The position numbers and the translations under genes were made by a program. Under the pieces are notes generated by a model that was not told the origin of the DNA, made no database searches, and worked only from the letters and a program-made list of their open reading frames with translations. This document shows, piece after piece, positions 8,438 to 17,094 of a stretch of DNA of 64,000 nt. Where the stretch lies: the NCBI RefSeq assembly GCF_003056405.1, contig NZ_PYVZ01000002.1, forward strand, positions 124,001 to 188,000, in the 5' to 3' direction. Within the stretch, counting starts at the first letter, position 1; every line of letters begins with the position of its first letter. Source of the stretch: Devosia indica (GTDB lineage: Bacteria; Pseudomonadota; Alphaproteobacteria; Rhizobiales; Devosiaceae).

Positions 8438-9424
8438 CTAATGGCGCGCGTCTGGCACGAGCGTTGTCGGATCGCCATCGGCGGCGGCCTCGAGCATCGG
8501 GACCATGCTGTCCAGGGCAACGGGAATTGAGAGCAGGGACACGCGCGCCATGGCCGCCACGGGCAGATCGCCCAGAAACACCTCGCCGCCGCTTTTGCTG
8601 GCCTTGAGGAATTGGCGGCCCGGCTCGGCGGCGACTTTTTCCACCAGATCGTCGGTCACGTAATAGACGATGATATCGGCATCGATGACCTCAAGCTGCT
8701 CGGGAGAAAGTTCGAGCCAGAATTCATTTGGATCGGCTAGTTCGGCCATGGCCGGGGTCTGGGCAAAGCCCATTTCGTAGAGGAACTTGGCCCGGACGTC
8801 GTACATGGAATAGGCCCATGGCGCGCCGTCGGTGATGCCGCCAAGGACGGCGGTCTGGTCCGCCCATTCAGGGTGCGCGGCAGCGATTTCCGCCAGTTGA
8901 TCGCCAATGGCGGCGATGCGGCGCTCTGCCTCGGCCTCTTCTCCTACGGCCCGGCCGACCAGCCGGGCGCGATCCTCCCAGGACAGGCCATAATCGCTCG
9001 ACCCTTCCGGGACGGCGACCACCGGTGCGATCAGGCTGAGCTTGTCGTATGCGTCCTGATCAATGCCGGAATAGAGCGCGATGATGACGTCCGGATTGGT
9101 TGCCGCGATGGCTTCGTAGTCGAGATCGGCTTCGAGCAGCACCGGTTCAGAGGTCAGGAGGTCCTCGGCCCAGGGGCCAGCAGTGTGCTCGAAACCATCC
9201 ATGGGGCGCCATTGGCGGACGGTGACCGGCGAAACGCCCACGGCGAGCAGATTGTCGATGCCGCCATAGTCGATGCTGGCAACGGCTTCGGGCCTGGCCG
9301 GAATGATGGTGGTGCCGAACTTGTGCGCGATGGTCAGCGGAAATTCCTGGGCCAGCACCGGTGCGGCAAGCGCAAGTGTTGTTGCGCTGGCAAAGAGCAG
9401 GGCGCGAACGGGCGTGGGCTTCAT
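8438..9424 (-). CDS. Iron-siderophore ABC transporter substrate-binding protein (distinct subtype)
   Basis: A 328-aa periplasmic binding protein with a signal peptide ending PVLAQ. The mature start FPLTIAHKFGTTIIPARPEA and the following YGGIDNLLAVGVSPVTVRQW resemble siderophore-binding proteins of the FecB/DesE kind, not the five tandem paralogues. The reading frame stays open upstream through the permease gene, but the real start is the ATG at 9424, where a GGAG lies 6 nt upstream and the signal peptide begins (MKPTPVRALLF). It sits 11 nt after the permease gene, the usual place for the cognate binding subunit, so it is probably the original partner of this permease pair. Confidence 0.87.
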   Translation of the reverse strand: MKPTPVRALLFASATTLALAAPVLAQEFPLTIAHKFGTTIIPARPEAVASIDYGGIDNLLAVGVSPVTVRQWRPMDGFEHTAGPWAEDLLTSEPVLLEADLDYEAIAATNPDVIIALYSGIDQDAYDKLSLIAPVVAVPEGSSDYGLSWEDRARLVGRAVGEEAEAERRIAAIGDQLAEIAAAHPEWADQTAVLGGITDGAPWAYSMYDVRAKFLYEMGFAQTPAMAELADPNEFWLELSPEQLEVIDADIIVYYVTDDLVEKVAAEPGRQFLKASKSGGEVFLGDLPVAAMARVSLLSIPVALDSMVPMLEAAADGDPTTLVPDARH

Positions 9425-9435
9425 GTGACGCTCCA

Positions 9436-10503
9436 TCAATAGGATTGTGAATGACGGCTGCGAATGAGCAGCAGGACAAAGACGGGCACGCCAATCAACG
9501 AGGTGAGGATGCCGGCGGGAATCTGGATGGGCGCAAAGGCGGCGCGGCCGATAAGGTCGGCAAGTCCGACCAGGACGGCGCCCAGCAGGGCTGTCAGGAC
9601 CAGGTGCAGGCCCATGCCGGCGGGTGCCAGGCGCTTGGCGGCGTGTGGGGCGATGAGGCCGACAAAGCCGAGCGGGCCAACGACCGAGGTGGCGATGGCG
9701 GCAAAGCCGACGGCAATGACCAGTTGCAGATTGCGCACCATGGCCACCGGTGCGCCAAGGCCAGTTGCTGCCGCTTCGCCGAACCGGAGGGCGCTCATGG
9801 CACGGCTGAGCAACAACAATGGAGGGAACAATACCGCAGTCCAGCCCAGCAGCGTCCAGACATCGCCCCAGCTTGCCGCATTGATCGAACCGGCCAGCCA
9901 GGCGAGCGCCGCCATGGCGCGGTCGATTTCGCCATAGGTGAGCAGGATCGATGTGATCGAGGAAATGAAGGCCGACAGCCCGATGCCCATCAGGATGAAG
10001 CGGATCGTGCTGCCGCCCTGGCGGGTGTGGGAGAGTGCGCGGATGGCGGCGGCAACCAGCACCGAACCGACAAAGGCGATCCAGGGCCGAAGGCCGGAAT
10101 TGAGCTCTGGGAATGCAACGGTGAGGGTCACGACGGCCAGCGCGGCGCCCTGACTGATGCCGACCAGCGAGGGGTCGGCCAGGCTGTTGCGGGTGGCGTT
10201 CTGCAACACGCCGCCGGAAAGCGCCATCATGGCGCCGACAAGGGCGGCGCAGATGGTGCGGGGGAATCGGAACTCCCAGACGACATTGTCGATGGCGCGA
10301 CTGATGGTGACGCCGCGCAGTGTCTCCCAGACTTCGCCCAGAGCGACGCCATAGCTGCCCGTGGCGAGGCTGACGGCCGAGACGATGAACAAGGTGAGCA
10401 AAAGGAGGGCCGCCATGGTGATGCCGCGCAGGGGCAGGCGCAGGGCGATGAATTCGCGCGGGGTGCGCAGGATGAGCTGGCGCGGCGGAAGGGCGATGGC
10501 CAT
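9436..10503 (-). CDS. FecCD-family ABC transporter permease (FepG/FecD-like)
   Basis: A 355-aa inner-membrane permease with about ten hydrophobic segments. It has the FecCD hallmarks LRLPLRG near the start, GVLQNATRNSLADPSLVGIS, and GFVGLIAPHAAKR (the cytoplasmic loop that contacts the ATPase). With the neighbouring permease it should form the heterodimeric channel of a type II importer for ferric siderophores or related chelates. Its start codon overlaps the preceding permease stop by one base (TGATG). Confidence 0.9.
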   Translation of the reverse strand: MAIALPPRQLILRTPREFIALRLPLRGITMAALLLLTLFIVSAVSLATGSYGVALGEVWETLRGVTISRAIDNVVWEFRFPRTICAALVGAMMALSGGVLQNATRNSLADPSLVGISQGAALAVVTLTVAFPELNSGLRPWIAFVGSVLVAAAIRALSHTRQGGSTIRFILMGIGLSAFISSITSILLTYGEIDRAMAALAWLAGSINAASWGDVWTLLGWTAVLFPPLLLLSRAMSALRFGEAAATGLGAPVAMVRNLQLVIAVGFAAIATSVVGPLGFVGLIAPHAAKRLAPAGMGLHLVLTALLGAVLVGLADLIGRAAFAPIQIPAGILTSLIGVPVFVLLLIRSRHSQSY

Positions 10504-11531
10504 CAGCGGGTCCTCCGGCGCACCAGATGCACAAAAAGCGGCGCCCCGATCAGCGCGGTGATGATGCCGGTGGAAATCTCGCGCGGCGGGATGGCGACGC
10601 GCGCCACGATATCGACCGAAACGAGATAGACCGCGCCGGTCAGGGCCGCATAGGGCACGATCCAGCGATAGTCCGAGCCGACATAGAGCCGCACCACATG
10701 GGGAATGACGAGGCCGATAAAGCCCAATGGTCCTGCCAGGGCGACAGAACCGGCGGTCAGGACAACAACTACGGCCAGCAATTGTGCCTTCAGGATGCCG
10801 GTTCTTACACCCAGCCCCTGAGCCACTTCGTCGCCCATGGCCAGCACGGTGACGCGCGGGGCGAGCAGAATGCCGCCAATCAGCGCGATCAGCATCCAGG
10901 GGCCAACATACCAGAGCAGGGTGATATCGCGGCCGGCCAATGCTCCGGTGAGCCAGACGCGGAGATTTTCGAAGGTGTCCTGGTTGAGCAGGTGAATGAC
11001 CGAGATGATGGTGCCGAGAAACGCGCTGACCGCCGCGCCGGCAAGGGTCATGCTGAGTGGGGTCGCTCCGCCAGGCACCATGCGGGAAATGAAAAAGACA
11101 ATGACAGCAGCGCCGAGCGCGCCGCTCATGGCGATCCAGGGGGTAAAGGCCATGCTGGTGAAGCCAAAGACGGTGTGGGCGACCACCACGGCAAAGGCGG
11201 CGCCTGTGGTCAGGCCCAGAAGGCCCGGATCGGCCAGCGGATTGCGGGTCACCCCCTGCATCAGCGCCCCGGCCAGCGACAGGCTGGCGCCGACGACGAC
11301 AGCGAGTGCGGCGCGCGGCAGGCGCAGGTTCTGCACGATGACGTGGTCGAAATTGGTGGCGTCGAAGCTGACCAGCGCCTCGAAGACCGTGCTGATCGGC
11401 AATGGCTTGGCGCCGACCGCGATATGGAACAGGAAGGCCGCGATGAGGGCGATCAAGAGGATGGGCACGCCACTCCAGGCGCGCACCGGATGCTGAGCCG
11501 CTGCCGTTGTGGTGGCGGTAATTTGGCTCAT
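10503..11531 (-). CDS. FecCD-family ABC transporter permease (FepD/FecC-like)
   Basis: A 342-aa inner-membrane permease. It contains LRLPRAALAVVVGASLSLAG, GVTRNPLADPGLLGLTTGAA and GFIGLVIPHVVRLYVG, all typical of BtuC/FecC proteins. I use the ATG at 11531 (MSQITATTT), which overlaps the ATPase stop in an ATGA; a longer frame reaches 11576 but runs into the ATPase gene. It pairs with the permease at 9436 and the ATPase at 11528. Confidence 0.9.
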   Translation of the reverse strand: MSQITATTTAAAQHPVRAWSGVPILLIALIAAFLFHIAVGAKPLPISTVFEALVSFDATNFDHVIVQNLRLPRAALAVVVGASLSLAGALMQGVTRNPLADPGLLGLTTGAAFAVVVAHTVFGFTSMAFTPWIAMSGALGAAVIVFFISRMVPGGATPLSMTLAGAAVSAFLGTIISVIHLLNQDTFENLRVWLTGALAGRDITLLWYVGPWMLIALIGGILLAPRVTVLAMGDEVAQGLGVRTGILKAQLLAVVVVLTAGSVALAGPLGFIGLVIPHVVRLYVGSDYRWIVPYAALTGAVYLVSVDIVARVAIPPREISTGIITALIGAPLFVHLVRRRTR

Positions 11532-12334
11532 TGGGCCGCCTCGGTCACCCGGCGGCGGGCGGTGAAGGGCACGCAAACCAGGCGGCCGCTGGCGGGATCG
11601 CGCAGCACACTGGCGTCGAGGTTGAAGACCTGTTTGAGCCGATCGGTGGTAAAGATGTCGTCCGGATCGCCGGACGCCACAATCTGCCCGTCTTTCATCA
11701 TCACCAGGTGATCGGCATAGGCGGCAGCAAGGCTCAACTCGTGAAGCACGATCACCAGCGTGCGGCCGCGTTCATGCGCCAGACCGGTGAGCAGGTTCAT
11801 CAAATCGACCTGGACCTTGAGGTCGAGAAAGGTGGTGGGCTCATCGAGCAGGATGAGTTCGGTTTCCTGGGCCAGCACCATGGCGACCCAGCACCGCTGG
11901 CGTTGTCCGCCTGAGAGGGTGTCGACCGCGCGATCGGCGAAATCGGCAATGCCGGCAGTCTCCATGGCGCCGTTGACCGCAACCTCGTCGGCCTTGGTCC
12001 ACTGGCGCAGCAGTGATTGATGCGGGAAGCGACCTTGGGCCACCAGTTCGCGGACCGTCAGGCCCTCGGGCGCGATGGGCCCCTGGGGCAGAAGGCCAAG
12101 CCGGGCGGCGACGGATTTGGTGTTGAGCGTTTGGATATCCTTGCCATCGAGCAGCACGTGGCCGCGCGAGGGCGGGAGGATGCGGGCCATGGTCTTGAGC
12201 AGGGTGGATTTGCCGCAACCATTGGGCCCGATCAGGATGGTGACCTGACCATCGGGGATGACCAGATCAACCGATTTGAGGATGGTGGTCTCGGCATAGC
12301 CGGCATGGATTTGAAGTGCTTCAAGCCGGCTCAT
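11528..12334 (-). CDS. Iron-complex ABC transporter ATP-binding protein (FecE/FepC-like)
   Basis: A 268-aa cytosolic ATPase. Walker A is GPNGCGKST, the Q-loop region reads LGLLPQGP, the signature is LSGGQRQR, Walker B is LILLDEPT and the switch His lies in VLHELS. All catalytic elements are intact. The start at 12334 is preferred over 12346 because GGAGGG lies just upstream of it. It energises the permease pair at 9436/10503 and follows the seventh binding-protein gene by 18 nt. Confidence 0.9.
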   Translation of the reverse strand: MSRLEALQIHAGYAETTILKSVDLVIPDGQVTILIGPNGCGKSTLLKTMARILPPSRGHVLLDGKDIQTLNTKSVAARLGLLPQGPIAPEGLTVRELVAQGRFPHQSLLRQWTKADEVAVNGAMETAGIADFADRAVDTLSGGQRQRCWVAMVLAQETELILLDEPTTFLDLKVQVDLMNLLTGLAHERGRTLVIVLHELSLAAAYADHLVMMKDGQIVASGDPDDIFTTDRLKQVFNLDASVLRDPASGRLVCVPFTARRRVTEAAQ

Positions 12335-12352
12335 GCGACCCTCCATCAGGCT

Positions 12353-13267
12353 TTAGCGGGTGCTTTCGAGCCCATAGACATTTTCGATGTCGTCGAGCAG
12401 CAGATTGGCCGCGATATAGCCGCCGGCGGTGTTCCAGACGGCGTCGGAGACTTCGTGAACCTTGCCGGCCTGCACCACGGACAGGTTTTGCCAGAGCGGG
12501 TCGTTGAGCCAGTCCTGGGCCTGGGTGTCGCCTTCACCATTGCCGGTCTCATAGGTGAAGTAGAACAGGCGATCGCCTTCAAATTCTGGGATGCGTTCCT
12601 TGGTGATCTGCTCGGCAAATTCGGGCTTGTCCTGAGTCGCAGGGCGGGCGAAGCCGATCTGTTCCAGGGTCAGGCCGGAGAAGCTGTCCTTGAAATAGAT
12701 GCGGGTCTGGCCGCCCATGAAACGGGCGATGGAGATTTCTTCATCAAGGCTGTCGCCCAGCGCGGCGGAAATGGCGGAGATGCGCGCGTCATAGGCGTCG
12801 AGTGCCGCCTGACCTTCGGCGCCCTTGCCGATGGCGTCGGTGTAAAGCGCCATATTGATCTTCCAGTCGCCACGCAGACGCTCGGAAACGACCGTGGGTG
12901 CGATGGCCGAAAGCTGCTCGTAAATGGCTTCATGACGGGCCTTGTTGGCCAGGATCAGGTCGGGCTCGAGCGCAACGAGCAATTCGAGATTGACGGCGGA
13001 TTCCTCCCCGACATTGGTGACTTCGGTCATCTGCTCGGCAATGTGATCGTACCAGGGATCGCCCAGCCAGGATTTGGCCGCGCCGACCGGGGTGACGCCG
13101 ACGGCCAGCAGGGCCTCGGTGCCTTCATTGGTCAAAACGACAATGCGCTGCGGATCGTCAGGTACATCGGTCACGCCCATGGCGTGGGTGATGTCGCGGG
13201 CGTGTGCCGGCATGGACATGGTGCTAGCAACGATGGTCGCGGCAATGAGCAGGTGAGGACGCTGCAT
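12353..13267 (-). CDS. ABC transporter substrate-binding protein, iron siderophore type (operon leader)
   Basis: A 304-aa TroA-like binding protein with a signal peptide ending MPAHAR and a mature start ITHAMGVTDVPDDPQRIVVL. It is the first gene of the eleven-gene operon. The ATG at 13267 has AGGA upstream; the frame extends to 13321, but only over the promoter region. Its sequence differs from the five-member tandem family and from the gene at 8438, so the operon carries three kinds of binding proteins. It may serve this operon's permeases, the divergent permease pair (which has no binding protein of its own), or both. Confidence 0.86.
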   Translation of the reverse strand: MQRPHLLIAATIVASTMSMPAHARDITHAMGVTDVPDDPQRIVVLTNEGTEALLAVGVTPVGAAKSWLGDPWYDHIAEQMTEVTNVGEESAVNLELLVALEPDLILANKARHEAIYEQLSAIAPTVVSERLRGDWKINMALYTDAIGKGAEGQAALDAYDARISAISAALGDSLDEEISIARFMGGQTRIYFKDSFSGLTLEQIGFARPATQDKPEFAEQITKERIPEFEGDRLFYFTYETGNGEGDTQAQDWLNDPLWQNLSVVQAGKVHEVSDAVWNTAGGYIAANLLLDDIENVYGLESTR

Positions 13268-13298
13268 CTTTCTCTTTCCTAACTTGACAAGAAAGCTC

Positions 13299-13331
13299 TT
13301 AAATTGGATGGCTTCATCCATCAGAATTTAA
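13299..13331. promoter_or_regulatory. Imperfect dyad in the divergent iron-uptake promoter region
   Basis: TTAAATT (13299-13305) and AATTTAA (13325-13331) flank an inner GGATG-GCTT-CATCC hairpin. The element lies between the divergent operons starting at 13267 and 13364. It could be an operator or a leader hairpin of the leftward operon; no specific regulator family is recognised. Confidence 0.4.
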
Positions 13332-13333
13332 TC

Positions 13334-13348
13334 TGACTGTCAATATCA
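13334..13348. promoter_or_regulatory. Candidate RirA iron-responsive operator (IRO box, TGA-N9-TCA)
   Basis: The sequence TGACTGTCAATATCA fits the TGA-N9-TCA consensus of the RirA iron regulator known in rhizobia. It lies 16 nt before the GTG start at 13364 and about 67 nt upstream of the leftward operon. A single match of six fixed bases is weak by itself; its position in the divergent promoter of two iron-complex importers is what makes it plausible. Confidence 0.4.
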
Positions 13349-13363
13349 AGATAAGAGGTTGCC

Positions 13364-14386
13364 GTGACCAGCATGGTCGAGGGCATGAGCGGTCCGGTTC
13401 AGGCGGACAGGTCGCGCTGGCCGGTCTACGCTGCGCTCGCGCTCGGCCTGGGCGTCGCCATGCTGGCCAGTCTGACCCTGGGCTACAAGCTCTATGGGCT
13501 GGACGAAGTCTGGGCGGCACTGCTTGCCCATGATGGTTCGGAAACGGCCACCGTGATTGCCGGATTGCGCCTGCCGCGTGCCTTGATCGCACCGCTGGCT
13601 GGTGCAGCGCTGGGCATGGCCGGTGTGATGGTGCAGACCCTGTCGCGCAATCGGATCGCTTCGCCCGATACACTTGGCCTCAATGCCGGCGCGTCGATGG
13701 CCGTTGTATTGGCAATGGTGGTCTTTGGTGTCGAATCCTTGGCGGGCCTGTCGCTGGCAGCAGCATTGGGTGCGCTGATGACCAGCATTATCGTCTTTGG
13801 CGTGGCGGCCGGGGCAGGTGGCCTGTCGCCGCTCAAGATCGTGCTTGTTGGCGTGACCTTCGCGGGCCTTGCCCATGCCGTGGTTGAAATCGTGCTCACC
13901 AGCAATGAAGCGCAATTGCAGCAATTGCTGTTCTGGCTGTCCGGCGCCTTTGTCGATCGGCCAATCAGCCTGTTCTTCAATGGCCTGCCAGTTGTGCTGG
14001 TCGGGGCGGCGCTGGCCTTTACGCTGACTTCGGCCCTGGATGCATTGCAGGCTGACGATTCGACCGCGGCCAGTCTTGGAGTGCCCCTGGTGGCGGTACG
14101 GGGGCTGACCTTTATCGCGGTTTCGCTGCTGACCGGGGCGGCGGTGTCCATGGCCGGACCGGTGGCCTTTGTGGGCCTGGTCGTACCGCATGCGGCACGG
14201 GGGTTGGTGGGGCTGCGCCATCGGCATCAGCTCGCGGCGGCGGCCTTGGTCGGCGCGATCTATACCACGCTGGCCGATGTCGCGGCCCGTTTCGTGATCT
14301 ATCCCGTCGAGGCCCCCGTGGGCGCCGTTACGGCGGTGGTGGGGGCCGGGACCCTGGTGCTGTTGCTGATGCGGAGGCTCGCGTGA
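13364..14386 (+). CDS. FecCD-family ABC transporter permease
   Basis: A 340-aa inner-membrane permease starting with GTG; AGAGG sits 5 nt upstream. Motifs are LRLPRALIAPLAGAALGMAG, TLSRNRIASPDTLGLNAGA and GFVGLVVPHAARG-like (FVGLVVPHAARGLVG). It is the first gene of the rightward operon and overlaps the next permease by 4 nt (GTGA). With its partner it forms a second type II importer channel. No binding protein is encoded in this operon, so it must borrow one, most simply from the divergent operon. Confidence 0.88.
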   Translation: MTSMVEGMSGPVQADRSRWPVYAALALGLGVAMLASLTLGYKLYGLDEVWAALLAHDGSETATVIAGLRLPRALIAPLAGAALGMAGVMVQTLSRNRIASPDTLGLNAGASMAVVLAMVVFGVESLAGLSLAAALGALMTSIIVFGVAAGAGGLSPLKIVLVGVTFAGLAHAVVEIVLTSNEAQLQQLLFWLSGAFVDRPISLFFNGLPVVLVGAALAFTLTSALDALQADDSTAASLGVPLVAVRGLTFIAVSLLTGAAVSMAGPVAFVGLVVPHAARGLVGLRHRHQLAAAALVGAIYTTLADVAARFVIYPVEAPVGAVTAVVGAGTLVLLLMRRLA

Positions 14387-15426
14387 GCGCGGTCGCGGCT
14401 ATGCGCCGCCGGACGATGCCAGGGCCCACGACCATTGCCCTCCTGGCCGTGTTCGCCGTCTTTGTTCTGCTGTTTCTTGCCGGTGTCGGTTTCGGGTCGA
14501 CCTGGATTGGACTCGATACTGTCACCGGCGTCTTGCTGGGCGGGGGCGAACGGACCGACAGGCTGGTCGTAGTGCAACTGCGCTTGCCACGCGTGCTGGC
14601 GGCGGCGATTGCAGGGGGCGCCATTGCCTATGCCGGCTATCTCCTGCAGCGCATCACCCGCAACGAGCTCGCCTCGCCCGGTGTGCTGGGCGTGGTCGAT
14701 GGTGCAGCGCTGGGCGTGGTGCTGTTCCTCGCCATTTTTTCCAATGAATCCAATGCGCTCATCGTGCCGGTTGCCTGGCAACCGCTGGCGGCGGCGATTG
14801 GGGCGATGACCGCAATCGGACTGGTCTTCCTGCTTTCGGGGCGGCAGGCATCCTCGGCGATCCGGCTGATCCTGTTCGGCATTGCCATTGCGGCAGTGGC
14901 CAAGGCGCTCACCACGATTTTCATGCTGATCGGGCCGATCTATCAGGCAGCGCAGGCCGCGCGCTGGCTGGCCGGGGCGGTCAACACCATCAATTGGGTC
15001 GAAGTCCAGATCATGCTGATGGTGCTGGTGCCGGTGGGCATCATCGCCGGTATTGCCGCGCGCACTCTGCCGCCGGCCGACCTGGACGACATTTCCTCGC
15101 GCAGCATTGGCCTCAATCTGCCGGTCTATCGCATCATCATGTTTCTGCTCGCGGCCGTGCTTACAGCGGGCGCGGTTGCCTTTGCCGGCGGCGTCGGGTT
15201 TGTCGGGCTGATCGCGCCGCATATGGCTCGCCTATTGGTTGGGCGCGGGCGGGTGGCTGGCATCGTCATGTCGATCCTGCTCGGGGCGATCATCCTGGTC
15301 GGCGCCGACCTCCTGATCCGCGTGGCCTTTGCGCCGCTTGAGGTGCCCGCCGGTACGGTGACCGCCATCATCGGGGCGCCCTATTTCCTCTATCTGCTCA
15401 TGCGCAAGGACAACAGCAATGGATGA
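14383..15426 (+). CDS. FecCD-family ABC transporter permease
   Basis: A 347-aa inner-membrane permease with a GTG start inside the overlap with the previous gene. Motifs are LRLPRVLAAAIAGGAIAYAG, QRITRNELASPGVLGVVDGA and GFVGLIAPHMARLLVGRGR. It is the second half of the permease heterodimer, and its C-terminus overlaps the ATPase gene by 8 nt. FecCD assignment is secure; substrate unknown. Confidence 0.88.
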   Translation: MSAVAAMRRRTMPGPTTIALLAVFAVFVLLFLAGVGFGSTWIGLDTVTGVLLGGGERTDRLVVVQLRLPRVLAAAIAGGAIAYAGYLLQRITRNELASPGVLGVVDGAALGVVLFLAIFSNESNALIVPVAWQPLAAAIGAMTAIGLVFLLSGRQASSAIRLILFGIAIAAVAKALTTIFMLIGPIYQAAQAARWLAGAVNTINWVEVQIMLMVLVPVGIIAGIAARTLPPADLDDISSRSIGLNLPVYRIIMFLLAAVLTAGAVAFAGGVGFVGLIAPHMARLLVGRGRVAGIVMSILLGAIILVGADLLIRVAFAPLEVPAGTVTAIIGAPYFLYLLMRKDNSNG

Positions 15427-16216
15427 CCAGGTGGCCAATCGGATCGAGGTCAAGGCGTTGAGCCTGAGCTATGGGCCCGAAATGGTTCTAGATGCGCTCA
15501 GCCTGCCGATCCCAAGCGGCCAGATCACGGTGCTGGCCGGTCCCAATGGTTGCGGCAAGTCCACCCTGTTGCGCGCCATTCGTCGCCTGCATGCGCCGCA
15601 ATCGGGGCAGGTGCTGCTCGACGCGGAAGATATTTCAAGGCTCAATGGCAAGGCGCTGGGCCGCCGTATCGGCCTATTGGCGCAAAGCCCCAGCGCTCCG
15701 CAGGACATGACGGTGGAAGAACTGGTGCGGCTGGGCCGGTATCCACATCAGGCGATGATGCAGCCCTGGGGCGCCAAAGACGATGCGGCGGTCGCCGCGG
15801 CCATGACGGGCACGGGGGTGGAAGAGATGCGACATCGGCGCATCGGCTCCCTTTCGGGCGGGCAATTGCAGCGCGCCTGGATTGCCATGGTGCTGGCGCA
15901 GGAGACCGACGTGATCTGTCTCGATGAGCCGGTAAATCACCTCGATATGGCCCATCAACTCGATTGTCTCGAACTGGTGACCCGGCTCAACAAGGAGCAG
16001 GGCCGCACGGTCGTCCTGGTGCTGCACGACCTGAACCTAGCCGCGCGCTATGCCGACCAGCTCGTATTCGTTGCCAATGGTACGGTGCGCGAGCGTGGCA
16101 CGCCCGAGACGATGATGCGTTCGGACCTGATCGAGGAGGTCTTCAATGTCACCGCCGAGATCATCATCGACCCGGTGCATAAACGCCCGATCTGTATTCC
16201 GCATCGACGCAGCTAG
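15419..16216 (+). CDS. Iron-complex ABC transporter ATP-binding protein
   Basis: A 265-aa ATPase. Walker A is GPNGCGKST, the signature is LSGGQLQR, Walker B is VICLDEPVNHLD and the switch is LHDLN. The family usually has DEPT; here it is DEPV, a mild change just after the catalytic Glu. It completes the second FecCD-type importer. Its stop overlaps by 4 nt with the convergent amidohydrolase stop (16213), leaving no room for a dedicated terminator. Confidence 0.88.
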   Translation: MDDQVANRIEVKALSLSYGPEMVLDALSLPIPSGQITVLAGPNGCGKSTLLRAIRRLHAPQSGQVLLDAEDISRLNGKALGRRIGLLAQSPSAPQDMTVEELVRLGRYPHQAMMQPWGAKDDAAVAAAMTGTGVEEMRHRRIGSLSGGQLQRAWIAMVLAQETDVICLDEPVNHLDMAHQLDCLELVTRLNKEQGRTVVLVLHDLNLAARYADQLVFVANGTVRERGTPETMMRSDLIEEVFNVTAEIIIDPVHKRPICIPHRRS

Positions 16217-17037
16217 AGCCGATAGATTCTCTTGGCATTGGCGTTGAGCAGTTTGGTCTGCTCGTCCGCGCTGGCGCCCTTGATGATCTCCCGCGTCGCG
16301 CCGACCCAGTCGGTCAGAGAGCCGCCCAGCGTGACGACGGGGTGATCCGAGCCCCAGACGACGCGATCCCAGCCAAAGCTGTCGATAACGTGCTCGACAT
16401 AGGGGCGAACAGCTTCGAGCGTCCAGCTTTTGCCGGCATAGGCGATAATGCCGGATATCTTGGCATTCAGGTTCGGCCGCCGGGCAATTTCGGTGATGTA
16501 TTCGCGCCAGGGAGTCAACTCGCCCACCTTGATGTGTTGCGCGCCGCAATGGTCGAGCACGAAAGTAACGTCGGGACAACGATCGACCAGCGATTGGCCG
16601 ACAGGTAATTGGTCGGGCCGCAAGCAGAGGTCGAAGGTCAGGTCATGGGCGGCCAGGCGCCGGATGTTCTCGGCAAAATGGGGCGTCTGGCTCAGTGTAT
16701 TTGGCACCTCGTGCAGGATGCGGCGCAGACCGCGAATGCCCGGCACTGCGGCCAGATCGGCCAATTGACGTTCAAAGTCGGGGTTTTCCGGCCGGCAGCC
16801 GGCGATGGCACCGGCTATGCCGTCCAAGCCCAACACAAAACGGGACTCTGCCTCTATGTCACCCTCGTCGACAGCAACTTCCATATGCAGCGCCGCCTCG
16901 ATGCCGAGCGGGCGTGCTTCGGACAGGTAGTCCTCGATGCTCCAGGGGCGATTGATTGCCGGCGCACCCGAAAGCCAGGGATAGGCGAAGCGATCCGGAT
17001 AGATCAGGTGCAGATGGGTATCGATGATCGGGATCAT
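16213..17037 (-). CDS. Amidohydrolase family 2 protein (L-fuconolactonase/PDC-lactonase-like)
   Basis: A 274-aa TIM-barrel metal-dependent hydrolase. IIDTHLHL at the N-terminus supplies two metal-binding His. FVLDHCGAQHIK and WGSDHPVV supply the further His and the catalytic Asp typical of lactonases such as L-fuconolactonase, 2-pyrone-4,6-dicarboxylate lactonase and 4-sulfomuconolactone hydrolase. I favour the ATG at 17037, which gives the usual family N-terminus; an in-frame GTG at 17067 would add ten residues. Neither start has a strong ribosome binding site. It lies 28-58 nt after the DctD-like gene and may share its transcript. Substrate unknown. Confidence 0.78.
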   Translation of the reverse strand: MIPIIDTHLHLIYPDRFAYPWLSGAPAINRPWSIEDYLSEARPLGIEAALHMEVAVDEGDIEAESRFVLGLDGIAGAIAGCRPENPDFERQLADLAAVPGIRGLRRILHEVPNTLSQTPHFAENIRRLAAHDLTFDLCLRPDQLPVGQSLVDRCPDVTFVLDHCGAQHIKVGELTPWREYITEIARRPNLNAKISGIIAYAGKSWTLEAVRPYVEHVIDSFGWDRVVWGSDHPVVTLGGSLTDWVGATREIIKGASADEQTKLLNANAKRIYRL

Positions 17038-17094
17038 GGCCGGGCCTGGGTCGGTGTTATCTGGCACTTCGAGTGCCGCATCGCTGGCGCGGGG

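Noticed and set aside
9425..10534. A 698-codon leftward open frame that fuses to the substrate-binding protein at 8438-9424
   Set aside because: The N-terminal part is out of frame with two well-supported FecCD permease genes and reads as low-complexity Arg/His/Pro. The true gene starts at 9424 with its own ribosome binding site and signal peptide.
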